The translations under genes and the position numbers were made by a program. The notes beneath the pieces were generated by a model. The model was not told the origin of the DNA. It ran no database searches and was given only the letters and a program-made list of their open reading frames with translations. From Streptomyces aureocirculatus (GTDB lineage: Bacteria > Actinomycetota > Actinomycetes > Streptomycetales > Streptomycetaceae), in NCBI RefSeq assembly GCF_000720475.1, contig NZ_JOAP01000004.1:124001-188000 (forward strand): 64,000 bases of DNA, read 5' to 3'. Positions 34,400 to 42,656 of the stretch are shown here, piece after piece. Each line of letters starts with the position of its first letter. Positions within the stretch are counted from its first letter, which is position 1.

Positions 34400-35641
34400 A
34401 TGAGACGACGGGTACACACGCACACAAGAGCGCGGGGCACCGTGGGCGGGGCACTGCTCGCCGCGCTGTTGCTGGGCGCGAGCCTGACGGGCGTGAACGG
34501 GGCGGCCGCCGCGGCCGGGGACGCCGACCGGGGGGCGGCCGGTGCCCGTGCCACGGGGCGGACCGCGGTCGTGACGGAGTCCTACGATCTGGGAGACACG
34601 GCGTTCACCGACCCCGCCGGCGGAACGGTCAGTGAGATCCGCGCGGTGGTGCACCGCCCCAGCCAGGTCAGCGGCAAACTGCCCCTGGTGGTGCTCTCGC
34701 ACGGCTCCTGGTTCGCGTGCACCGACACCGAAGCGCAGGCGTGGCCATGTGACCGGGGCCGTCCGTACCCCAGTTTCCGTGGTTACGACTACCTCGGCCG
34801 GGCCCTCGCGGCGCGTGGGTTCGCCGTGGTCTCGCTCAGCGCGGACGGCATCAACATGACGTCCTTCGACTACGGGGACCGCGCCAGACTCGTCAACGAA
34901 CACCTGCGACTCCTGAGCCAACTCTCCTCGGGGGGCGGAGCGTTGGCCCGGACCCTGCCAGCGCTTCGCGGGCACCTGGACATGCGGCGCGTCGGGACGC
35001 TCGGGCATTCCCGGGGCGGCAAGGGCGTGATGTGGCAGGCGTCGGACAAGCACCGGGACGAGGCTCCCGACGGTGTCCGGGTGAAGGCCGTCCTCGCCCT
35101 GGCACCCGTGAAGTTCGACTGGCCCGACGGCGACAACAGCGACACCCTCGTCACGCGGTCGTCCGTCGCCGTCGTGACCTCCGGCTGTGACGGCGCCGTG
35201 GGGGAGGCGGGCCAGCAGTACCTGGACGACGTCGAGGGGCGCACCCGAGAGCCCGCGTACTCGGTCGCGCTGCGCGACGGCAACCACAACTTCTTCAACA
35301 CGCAGTGGACCCCGCCCGCCCAGCTCGGCGAGGACGACAGCACCTGCCCCGGCCGTGGCCTCGCCCCCGCCACGCAGCAGCACGCGCTGACGGCCTACGC
35401 CACCGCCTTCTTCGACAAGCAGCTCAAGGGCGATGCCACGAACGAGGGCCTGCTCACGGGTGAGCGCGCCCTGCCCGGGGTGGCCTCGAAGACCCGCATG
35501 GTCCGGCCGGACGTCTGGTCGGCGATGTCCAACGGTGTCCCCACCGGCCACGTAGCCGAGTCACCCCGCCCCCACGGCGCTGGGGGGTCAAGTCCCCGTA
35601 CTGCTGCGCCCGTTGGACTTCCGCAGGCCTATGATGACTGA
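34400..35641 (+). CDS. Secreted alpha/beta hydrolase
   Basis: 413 residues with a signal peptide (MRRRVHTHTRARGTVGGALL, then AALLLGASL, cut near GAAAA). The hydrolase core has VVLSHGSWFACTD (oxyanion strand), the nucleophile elbow LGHSRGGKG, an Asp-rich stretch (VVTSGCDGAVGEAG) and a late His (LRDGNHNFFNTQW). It resembles dienelactone hydrolase/PET-hydrolase-like secreted enzymes with unknown substrates. ATG 34400 follows GGAGAG by 6 bp; an in-frame ATG at 34376 is less suited. The end (HGAGGSSPRTAAPVGLPQ) is low-complexity and could be a truncated or shifted tail. Confidence 0.8.
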   Translation: MRRRVHTHTRARGTVGGALLAALLLGASLTGVNGAAAAAGDADRGAAGARATGRTAVVTESYDLGDTAFTDPAGGTVSEIRAVVHRPSQVSGKLPLVVLSHGSWFACTDTEAQAWPCDRGRPYPSFRGYDYLGRALAARGFAVVSLSADGINMTSFDYGDRARLVNEHLRLLSQLSSGGGALARTLPALRGHLDMRRVGTLGHSRGGKGVMWQASDKHRDEAPDGVRVKAVLALAPVKFDWPDGDNSDTLVTRSSVAVVTSGCDGAVGEAGQQYLDDVEGRTREPAYSVALRDGNHNFFNTQWTPPAQLGEDDSTCPGRGLAPATQQHALTAYATAFFDKQLKGDATNEGLLTGERALPGVASKTRMVRPDVWSAMSNGVPTGHVAESPRPHGAGGSSPRTAAPVGLPQAYDD

Positions 35642-35692
35642 CCAGTCGCCATACGTGGTCCGCGCAGGGCTGCGCACCCGGGAGGCGGTGTG

Positions 35693-36241
35693 ATGTCAGG
35701 GGCCGCCCAGTGGGTGGACGAGCGGCTCATCGGGCCGGGGGCGCGCCCCGCCGAGCGGGTGGTCGGGTACGCGACCGGCGTGCTCGGCGGTGTCCTCGCC
35801 GGGGCAGGTGCGGTCGGCGCGGGGTGGTCCTCGCCGGCGGTGGCCGTCGTCGCGGTGGTCGCCTTCGACCTGTTCGGCGGGGCCGCGGTCAACGCCACCT
35901 CCGTGGCCAAGCGTCACTTCCACCGGCCGGGACGCACCGCCCGGCACCATCTCGGCTTCGTCGCCGTACACGTCCAGCCGTTCCTGTTGGCGCTCGTGGT
36001 CCCAGGATTCGGCTGGGGTACGGCGGCCGTGGTCTACGCCTTGGCGCTGACCGCCGCGCTGGCCGTGACCCGCACGCCCGCGGGACCACAGCGCCGCCCG
36101 CTGGCCTTCGCCGTGACGGTGCTCGCCATCGCCGCGGCGACACTCGTCTCGACGGTGCCGGACGAACTCGCCTGGTTCACCCCCGTACTGCTGATCAAAT
36201 TGCTGCTCGCCCATCTGCTCCCGGAGGACACCGCGCCCTGA
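35693..36241 (+). CDS. Integral membrane protein, hypothetical
   Basis: 182 residues with five or six TM segments (VVGYATGVLGGVLAGAGAVG, AVAVVAVVAFDLFGGAAVN, FVAVHVQPFLLALVVPGFG, AAVVYALALTAALAVT, FAVTVLAIAAATLVSTV, WFTPVLLIKLLLAHLL). The polar loop AVNATSVAKRHFHRPGRTAR with several His is notable. GGAGG lies 7 bp before ATG 35693. No family is recognised and it stands alone between a hydrolase gene and a LysR gene. Confidence 0.75.
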   Translation: MSGAAQWVDERLIGPGARPAERVVGYATGVLGGVLAGAGAVGAGWSSPAVAVVAVVAFDLFGGAAVNATSVAKRHFHRPGRTARHHLGFVAVHVQPFLLALVVPGFGWGTAAVVYALALTAALAVTRTPAGPQRRPLAFAVTVLAIAAATLVSTVPDELAWFTPVLLIKLLLAHLLPEDTAP

Positions 36242-36296
36242 AGCGGCGCCGTCCCCCCTCCACCGGGGCAGTCATCGGGGCACCCGTCGGGACGCT

Positions 36297-37250
36297 TCAG
36301 GGCGCGACACGGCGCAGCGTCCGGCGGACGGCGTCGCGGAGCCAGTGGTGGGCCCCGTCCGCGGCGTGGCGGGGGTGCCAGGCCATGCCGAGGGTCAGGG
36401 GCGGCAGGGACAGCGGGATGTCCAGGACACGGAGGCCGAGCGTGGTGGCCGCCTCGGTGAGGGGCGAAGGGGCGGCGCCGGGGGGTGAGACGGGGACCAG
36501 GCAGACGGCGTCGGTGCGGGCGGCCAGCGTCATCGCCGCCAGGTGGCTGGGCAGGACGACGGTGACCCGCCGGTCGAGGCCGAGGTCGGCAAGGGCGGCG
36601 TCCAGGGGCCCGGTGAACCGTCCGCGGCGGCTGACCGCGACGTGTTCGGCGGCCGCGAGACGGGCCGGGGTCAGGGTCCCTTCGGTGAGGGGGTGGCCGG
36701 GGCGGACGGCTGCCGTCATGTAGAGGGTGGCCAGGTCCTCGACCTGGGTCTCGGGGTCGACGTGGTCGATCGAGCCGACTTCCAGGTCGATGCGGCCGTC
36801 ACGCAGAGCCGGTCCGCCCTCCAGGTCCTCGGCCCTGAACCGCAGCGAGACCCCCGGCGCCTCCTGCCGGGCAAGGCGCAGCAGGCCGGGCGCCAGTGCC
36901 GCACCGACGACGTCGGCGGCCTGGAGGGTGAAGGTGCCGCGCAGGGTGGCGGGGTCGATGTCGGTGCCGGGCGTGAGCAGCGCCCCCAGGCGGCGCACCA
37001 CGGCGGCCGCCTCCTCGCGCAGTGCCTGGGCGCGGGGGGTGGGCACCATGGTCTGTCCGGCCCGGACAAGGAGGGGGTCCTGGAGGAGGCGGCGGAGCCG
37101 GGCGAGGGTGCGGCTCATGGCTGCCGGTGAGGTGTGCAGGCGGGCGGCGGCGCGGGTGACGCTCTGCTCGGCCAGCAGGGCGTCGAGGGCGACTGCGAGG
37201 TTGGCATCGAGGACCGGGTCGACCGGCTGTGCGCTGTTCACCAGGGTCAT
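36297..37250 (-). CDS. LysR-family transcriptional regulator
   Basis: 317 residues. The N-terminal winged HTH is clear (NLAVALDALLAEQSVTRAAA, RLHTSPAAMSRTLARLRRLL, QDPLLVRAGQTMVPTPRA). The co-inducer domain follows (LRGTFTLQAADVVGAALAPG and onward) with the NodD/Nac-like pattern. ATG 37250 lies 104 bp from the divergent NmrA-family gene, which is the expected regulated target, as with many LysR pairs. The co-inducer is unknown. Confidence 0.9.
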   Translation of the reverse strand: MTLVNSAQPVDPVLDANLAVALDALLAEQSVTRAAARLHTSPAAMSRTLARLRRLLQDPLLVRAGQTMVPTPRAQALREEAAAVVRRLGALLTPGTDIDPATLRGTFTLQAADVVGAALAPGLLRLARQEAPGVSLRFRAEDLEGGPALRDGRIDLEVGSIDHVDPETQVEDLATLYMTAAVRPGHPLTEGTLTPARLAAAEHVAVSRRGRFTGPLDAALADLGLDRRVTVVLPSHLAAMTLAARTDAVCLVPVSPPGAAPSPLTEAATTLGLRVLDIPLSLPPLTLGMAWHPRHAADGAHHWLRDAVRRTLRRVAP

Positions 37251-37353
37251 TCCATTCCAGGCAATGATTAAGTGCTGAAGTTCCCATTGTGGCAACACCT
37301 TGGGCCTCCGCAGGATGAGGGCGTACCGAAACGGCACGACCTGCGAGGTTTTC

Positions 37354-38247
37354 ATGATCGTCATCACTGCTCCCACCGGGAACATCGGCGTCCGGCTGCT
37401 GCCTCTGCTCCTGGAGTCCGCCCCCGCCCGCGGCGAGGAGCTGCGTGTGGTCGTACGTGACCCCGCCCGGCTCCCGGAGTCCGTACGCGAACACGTCGAG
37501 GTGGTCATCGGCTCGCACGGTGACGCCGAGGTCGTCGACCGTGCCTTCGAGGGCGCGGACGCCGTCTTCTGGCTCGTCCCGCCGGACTCCGCCAAGACAC
37601 CGACGGACGCCTTCAGCAGCTTCACCCGCCCCGCCGCCGAGGCGCTCGCCGCCCACGGGGTCGGCCACGTCGTCGGCGTCTCCGCCCTCGGCCGCGGCAC
37701 GCCGCTCGCCGACAGCGCCGGGCTTGTCACCGCCTCCCTCGCCATGGACGACCTCATCGCGGACACCGGTGTCGCCTACCGGGCCCTTGCCAACCCCTCC
37801 TTCTACGAGAACCTCCTGGAGGAGGCCGACTCGATCCGCGAGAAGGGCGTCTTCACCGACGTCGTCGACGCCGACCGCAAGGCCCCTCTCGTCTCCGTCA
37901 CCGACATCGCCGCAGTGGCCGCCGGTCTGCTCCTGGACCGCTCCTGGACCGGCAGCGGCAGCGTCCCGGTCCTCGGCCCGCAGGACCTGTCCCCCAGTGA
38001 CCTGGCCCGCGTCATGAGCGAGCAACTCGGCCGACCCGTCCGCTACGAACGCCGGCCCTTCGACGAGCTGCGCACCACCCTCGTCGCCCACGGCCTCGAC
38101 GAGGCGTTCGTCGACGGCATCGTCGAGATGAAGCAGGCCAAGGACCAGGGTCTCGATGCGGGCGTCACCCGCGCCCCGGACAACGCCACCCCCACCACCT
38201 TCGACCAGTGGTGCGCCGAGGTCCTCAAGCCCGCCGTTCTCGGCTGA
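37354..38247 (+). CDS. NmrA-family NAD(P)-binding protein
   Basis: 297 residues. The Rossmann start [20 protein letters not shown], then [20 protein letters not shown], is typical of NmrA/SDR_a5 proteins, which bind NADP and act either as reductases or as redox sensors. [11 protein letters not shown] and [20 protein letters not shown] are further family marks; the catalytic YxxxK of classical SDRs is missing. It diverges from a LysR gene and is followed after 67 bp by the darcynin-like gene, so the two probably form one transcript controlled by LysR. Confidence 0.9.
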   Translation: MIVITAPTGNIGVRLLPLLLESAPARGEELRVVVRDPARLPESVREHVEVVIGSHGDAEVVDRAFEGADAVFWLVPPDSAKTPTDAFSSFTRPAAEALAAHGVGHVVGVSALGRGTPLADSAGLVTASLAMDDLIADTGVAYRALANPSFYENLLEEADSIREKGVFTDVVDADRKAPLVSVTDIAAVAAGLLLDRSWTGSGSVPVLGPQDLSPSDLARVMSEQLGRPVRYERRPFDELRTTLVAHGLDEAFVDGIVEMKQAKDQGLDAGVTRAPDNATPTTFDQWCAEVLKPAVLG

Positions 38248-38314
38248 GGCCACCGGCCCGGCCCATCACCGCCACGACACGCGGCCCCGTACTGAACCGC
38301 AAGAGGAGAAGACC

Positions 38315-38680
38315 ATGTCAGCTCAGGAAACCGCGCCGCCGGTCACCGCCTTCATGCTCGTCAAGACCACGCCCGAGTGGCTCGCCATGACTCCCGAGGA
38401 GCGGGTGCACGCCTTCTCGACGCAGGTCGTCCCTGCCGTCAAGGCCAGGACCACCGGTGTCCGCTCACGCTTCTACGACACGGAGTTCTACTCGACGCGC
38501 GTCACCGACGTCTGGGTCTGGGAGGCCGACGACCACCACTCCTACCAGCTCCTCATCGACGCGCTGCGCGAAACCCCGTTCTGGGACCGCTACTTCACGG
38601 TCGTCGACCTCCTCGTCGGCACCGAGAACGGCTACGCCCGCACCTACGGCACCGAGGCCGTCACCACCATCACCACCTGA
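38315..38680 (+). CDS. Darcynin-like small protein
   Basis: 121 residues. The sequence [40 protein letters not shown] and [20 protein letters not shown] follows the darcynin family, small cytoplasmic alpha/beta-barrel-like proteins in the NIPSNAP/dimeric ferredoxin-like class. No enzyme activity is established for the family. AAGAGGAGA precedes ATG by 5 bp. Its placement after the NmrA gene under a LysR regulator suggests a shared stress or redox role. A strong terminator follows at 38752. Confidence 0.85.
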   Translation: MSAQETAPPVTAFMLVKTTPEWLAMTPEERVHAFSTQVVPAVKARTTGVRSRFYDTEFYSTRVTDVWVWEADDHHSYQLLIDALRETPFWDRYFTVVDLLVGTENGYARTYGTEAVTTITT

Positions 38681-38751
38681 TCGGCACAGCACACAGCACA
38701 CAGCGCCGGCGCGGTCGCACATAAGGACCCGCGTCCACGAACGGGTCCTGA

Positions 38752-38785
38752 GAGAAACTGCCCCTCGCCCGAGGGGCCGTTTCTC
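38752..38785 (+). terminator. Rho-independent terminator after the darcynin gene
   Basis: A 15-bp stem with one mismatch (38752-38766 with 38771-38785, gagaaactgcccctc arm) and a 4-nt loop, 70 bp after the stop. The base of the stem has the aaa/ttt pair typical of terminators. Confidence 0.85.
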
Positions 38786-38931
38786 GTTGTGCGCTCGCGG
38801 GCGGCATCCGCTCATCGAGCTGTCGTCTGCGTCTGTTCGAGTGGAGAGCGCGCCCTGTCCCGTTACGCGGCCGAGCTGTCGCGGCAGGTGATAGAGCGAC
38901 AGTAGCCGCATATTCCAGGAGGAATATCCTC

Positions 38932-39162
38932 ATGCGTGTTCGTTCCACCATCCTCGCCGCCGCTCTCACCGTGTCCGTCCTGGCTGTCGGGGCCGGCGCG
39001 GCCGTCGCCGACGACCACGACCGCTACAACCCGCCCGTCGGGCAGAGCTACCACCACCAGGATGTCGACCGCACCTACGAGAGCATCGGCGGCCCGGACG
39101 GCGTCGTCTGGGCGACGCTCGAGGGTCACGACAAGAAGGGCCACGGTCACCAGCCCCGCTGA
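38932..39162 (+). CDS. Small secreted His-rich protein
   Basis: 76 residues with a Sec signal peptide (MRVRSTILAAALTVSVLAVG, cut near GAAVA-DD). The ~50-residue mature part is rich in His and Asp (DDHDRYN, SYHHQDVDR, GHDKKGHGHQ) and could bind divalent metal. AGGAGGA lies 8 bp before ATG. No family is recognised. A perfect 26-bp inverted repeat lies 148 bp downstream. Confidence 0.75.
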   Translation: MRVRSTILAAALTVSVLAVGAGAAVADDHDRYNPPVGQSYHHQDVDRTYESIGGPDGVVWATLEGHDKKGHGHQPR

Positions 39163-39309
39163 CGACCGCGCTCGAAGAGCAGGCAGCACCACGCCCCGAG
39201 CGGGCGTGGACACGCAGTCCCCTCCCGGGGCAGGGCCGGCGCAAGGGCCCCTGCCCCGGGAGGTGCAGTTCGGGGGGTGCTCCCACCAGCTCACCGCCTC
39301 GCGGAACTC

Positions 39310-39369
39310 CTAGGGCCTGTCTGACCATTCCCGTCTGCCACGCGACGGGAATGGTCAGACAGGCCCTAG
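39310..39369. repeat. 60-bp element with perfect 26-bp inverted repeats
   Basis: Arms 39310-39335 and 39344-39369 are perfectly complementary with an 8-nt loop (tgccacgc). The ends read ctagggcctgtctgacc. It could be a strong terminator for the gene before it or a small mobile or REP-like palindrome; no transposase or target duplication is visible. Confidence 0.8.
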
Positions 39370-39515
39370 CCCAACCAGGTCACATCGGTGCCCAACCCTC
39401 CCCCCGCCGGTGCGTCCCCTTGGCCGGTGCGCACCGGCCGGACGATGTTGGTGCCCGGTGTGCGTGCCGGTGGGTGACCTCGGCACGGACAGGTACGAGA
39501 GCGAGGGAGCCCACG

Positions 39516-40982
39516 ATGCCGGAACTGTTCGTCGACGGCGAGTGGACCGGGGCCGTCCACGGTGCGCGACGGGATGTGGTCAATCCGTTCGACGCCTCCG
39601 TGGTCCAGCAGGTCGACGACGCCGACGAGGCGGACGTCGACCTCGCCGTGCGGGCGGCGCGGCGCGCCTTCGACCGCGGCGACTGGTCGGGCGCGCCCAC
39701 CAGGGTGCGGGCCGATGTCCTGCTCAGGGTGGCGCGGTTCCTGCTGCGGGACCAGGAGGAGATCGCCCACGTCGAATCGCTCGACACGGGCAAGACGCTC
39801 GCCGAGGCCCGGATCGACGTCGAGGACGTCTCGAACGCGTTCCGCTACTTCGCTGAGATCGCCGACAAGGACGGCGGCCGGGTCGTGGACGTCGGCCCCG
39901 ATGTGCTCAGCCGGGTCACCTACCACCCCATCGGGGTCTGCGCGCTCATCGCGCCGTGGAACTACCCGCTGCTCCAGGCCTCCTGGAAGGTCGCACCGGC
40001 GCTGGCGGCGGGCAACACTTTCGTACTCAAGCCCAGTGAGACGACGCCGCTCTCCACGGTCCACATGTTGCGGCTGATCGCCGAGGCGGGCGCTCCTGCC
40101 GGGGTCGCGAACCTGGTGCTCGGCCCGGGCGCGACCGTCGGCGCGGCCATGTCGTCCCACCCCGAGGTGGACCTGGTCTCCTTCACCGGTGGTCTGGGCA
40201 CCGGGCGTCGGATCATGGAGGCGTGCGCGCCGGGTGTGAAGAACCTCGCGCTTGAGCTCGGCGGCAAGAACCCGAACGTGGTCTTCGCGGACTGCGACTT
40301 CGAGGCCGCCGTCGACCACACCCTTGAGGCGTCCTTCCTGCACTCGGGTCAGGTCTGTTCGGCCGGGTCCCGGCTCCTCGTGGAGGACTCGCTGCACGAC
40401 CGGTTCGTGGAGCGTCTCGCCGCCCGCGCGGGCGCGATCCGGCTCGGCAACGGGCTCGACCCGCGGACCGAGAGCGGGCCGCTCAGCTCGGCGGAGCACC
40501 GGGAGAAGGTCGAGGGCTATCTGGAGATCGCCCGTGCCGAGGGCGCCCGCCTGGTGTGCGGCGGGCGGCGCCCCGACGACCCCGAGCTGTCGCGCGGCTT
40601 CTTCCTGCTGCCCACCATCTACGCCGACTGCGACCGCTCCATGCGGATCGTGCAGGAGGAGGTGTTCGGGCCCGTGGTGACGGTGGAGCGGTTCCGCTCC
40701 GAGGACGAGGCCGTGGAACTGGCCAACGACACCCGCTACGGCCTGGCGGGCGGCCTCTGGACGAGTGATGCGAGCCGCGCCCAGCGGGTCGCCGCCCAAC
40801 TGCGGCACGGCACCGTCTGGATCAACGACTTCCACCCCTATGTGCCGCAGGCGGAGTGGGGCGGCTTCGGCCGTTCCGGCTTCGGCCGCGAGCTGGGACC
40901 CACCGGCCTGCGCGAGTACCAGGAGGCCAAGCACATCTACCAGAACCTGCGGCCGGCCCCCGGCGGCTGGTTCAAGGGCTGA
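39516..40982 (+). CDS. NAD(P)-dependent aldehyde dehydrogenase, betaine aldehyde dehydrogenase type
   Basis: 488 residues, the usual size for this family. Key positions: IAPWNYPLLQASWKVAPALA, KPSETTPLST (cofactor Lys), FTGGLGTGRRI, the general base Glu in LELGGKNPNVVF (~249) and the nucleophile Cys 281 in HSGQVCSAGSRLLVE. The sequence type is close to BetB/GbsA, which oxidise betaine aldehyde to glycine betaine. It begins an operon with a choline-oxidase-like gene and an APC permease, which supports choline or related amine oxidation. ATG 39516 follows GAGGGAG by 7 bp. Confidence 0.9.
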   Translation: MPELFVDGEWTGAVHGARRDVVNPFDASVVQQVDDADEADVDLAVRAARRAFDRGDWSGAPTRVRADVLLRVARFLLRDQEEIAHVESLDTGKTLAEARIDVEDVSNAFRYFAEIADKDGGRVVDVGPDVLSRVTYHPIGVCALIAPWNYPLLQASWKVAPALAAGNTFVLKPSETTPLSTVHMLRLIAEAGAPAGVANLVLGPGATVGAAMSSHPEVDLVSFTGGLGTGRRIMEACAPGVKNLALELGGKNPNVVFADCDFEAAVDHTLEASFLHSGQVCSAGSRLLVEDSLHDRFVERLAARAGAIRLGNGLDPRTESGPLSSAEHREKVEGYLEIARAEGARLVCGGRRPDDPELSRGFFLLPTIYADCDRSMRIVQEEVFGPVVTVERFRSEDEAVELANDTRYGLAGGLWTSDASRAQRVAAQLRHGTVWINDFHPYVPQAEWGGFGRSGFGRELGPTGLREYQEAKHIYQNLRPAPGGWFKG

Positions 40983-40986
40983 CGCG

Positions 40987-41046
40987 ACAAGGGCCGGCGG
41001 GACAACGGCCGGCAGAACAAGGGCTGGCAGAACAAGGGCTGACAGG
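40987..41046. repeat. 15-bp tandem repeat, 4 units, between two operon genes
   Basis: Four 15-bp units (40987, 41002, 41017, 41032) of the form acaagggctggcaga lie between the aldehyde dehydrogenase stop and the oxidase start. They derive from a copy of the last codons and stop of the preceding gene (aagggctga). Confidence 0.85.
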
Positions 41047-41072
41047 GCCGGGTGCGAGGCGAAGGCGACAGC

Positions 41073-42656
41073 ATGGACGACGAGACGACGACCTACGACT
41101 ACCTGATCATCGGCGGCGGTACGGCGGGCTCCGTACTGGCCGCGCGGCTCAGCGAGGACCCCGCCTGCCGGGTGTGCGTGGTGGAGGGCGGGCCCAGCGA
41201 CGTCGGTGACGAGCGCATCCTGAAGCTCCGCAACTGGATCAATCTGCTCGGCTCCGAGTTCGACTACGGCTACACCACCGAGGAGCAGGCGCGCGGCAAC
41301 TCCCACATCCTGCACTCCCGGGCCCGGGTGCTCGGCGGCTGCTCCTCGCACAACACCCTGATCAGCTTCCTGCCGTTCCCGCAGGACCTGGACGAGTGGG
41401 TACGGAGCGGCTGCGAAGGCTGGGGCCCCGAGACGATCCTGCCGTACCGGTCGCGGCTGCAGAACACGATCGTGCCCGTCGGCGCGGCCGACCGCAACGC
41501 CATCGCGCAGGACTTCGTCACGGCGGCGAGCACCGGTCTCGGTGTTCCCGTCGTCGAGGACTTCAACGCCCGCCCGTTCACCGACGGCACCGGCTTCTTC
41601 TCCCTCGCCTACGACCCGGGGACCAACACCCGTTCCTCCGCCTCGGTCGCGTATCTGCATCCCGTCATGGACCGCCCGAACCTGACGCTGCGTCTGGAGA
41701 CATGGGCGTACCGGCTGTTGCGCGACAGCGAGGGCCGCTTCACCCGTGTGCAGGTCCGCAACCCCGACGGCTCGGTGTCGACGCTGGAGGCCGAGGCGGA
41801 GGTGCTGCTGTGCGCCGGCGCCATCGACACGCCGCGGCTGCTCATGCTCTCCGGCATCGGGCCCGCCGACCAACTGCGCGACCTGGGCATCGAGGTCGGC
41901 GCGGACCTGCCGGGGGTCGGGGAGAACCTCCTCGACCACCCCGAGTCGGTGATGGTGTGGGAGACCCGTGGGCCGCTGCCGCCCAACTCGGCAATGGACT
42001 CCGACGCCGGTCTCTTCCTGCGCCGCGACGCGGCGGGCGGCCCGCGTCCTGACCTGATGTTCCACTTCTACCAGGTGCCGTTCACCATCAACACGGAGCG
42101 CCTCGGCTACCCCGTTCCCGAGCACGGCGTCTGTATGACCCCCAACGTGCCCCGTGCCCGTTCCGTGGGCCGCATGTGGCTGCGCAGCGCGGACCCCGCC
42201 GTCAAACCCGCCCTGGACTTCCGCTACTTCACCGACCCGGAAGGGTACGACGAACGCACGATCGTCGACGGCCTGCGCATCGCCCGCGAGGTGGCGGCCA
42301 CCGCGCCGCTGAGCGACTGGCTGCTGCGCGAGGTGGCACCGGGCCCGGACGTACGGTCGGACGCGGATCTGTCGGAGTACGGGCGCCGGGCCGCGCACAC
42401 CGTCTACCACCCGGCGGGGACCTGCCGGATGGGCGCGGAGGACGATCCCCTCGCGGTGGTCGATCCACAGTTGCGGCTGCGCGGGCACGACGGTCTTCGC
42501 ATCGTGGACGCGTCCGTCTTCCCCACCATGCCGACCATCAACCCGATGGTCACCGTGCTGCTCGCCGCCGAACGCGCGGCGGACCTCATCAGTGCCCGGC
42601 CGGCTCCCGCGCCGTTGGGTACGGAGGGGATGGGCACGGAGGGGATGGGCCGGTGA
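41073..42656 (+). CDS. codA: GMC oxidoreductase, choline-oxidase-like
   Basis: 527 residues. FAD site DYLIIGGGTAGSVLAARLSE near the N-terminus. The choline-oxidase block VLGGCSSHNTLISF contains the His/Ser region that carries covalent FAD and substrate contacts in the Arthrobacter enzyme. Other matches are FTDPEGYDERTIVDGL, the catalytic His in HTVYHPAGTCRMG and the terminal PTINPMVTVLLAAERAADLI. It would oxidise choline to betaine aldehyde with O2. ATG 41073 is chosen over an upstream GTG (41052). Its stop overlaps the GTG start of the permease. The choline specificity is by family similarity and operon context; other amino alcohols are possible. Confidence 0.85.
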   Translation: MDDETTTYDYLIIGGGTAGSVLAARLSEDPACRVCVVEGGPSDVGDERILKLRNWINLLGSEFDYGYTTEEQARGNSHILHSRARVLGGCSSHNTLISFLPFPQDLDEWVRSGCEGWGPETILPYRSRLQNTIVPVGAADRNAIAQDFVTAASTGLGVPVVEDFNARPFTDGTGFFSLAYDPGTNTRSSASVAYLHPVMDRPNLTLRLETWAYRLLRDSEGRFTRVQVRNPDGSVSTLEAEAEVLLCAGAIDTPRLLMLSGIGPADQLRDLGIEVGADLPGVGENLLDHPESVMVWETRGPLPPNSAMDSDAGLFLRRDAAGGPRPDLMFHFYQVPFTINTERLGYPVPEHGVCMTPNVPRARSVGRMWLRSADPAVKPALDFRYFTDPEGYDERTIVDGLRIAREVAATAPLSDWLLREVAPGPDVRSDADLSEYGRRAAHTVYHPAGTCRMGAEDDPLAVVDPQLRLRGHDGLRIVDASVFPTMPTINPMVTVLLAAERAADLISARPAPAPLGTEGMGTEGMGR

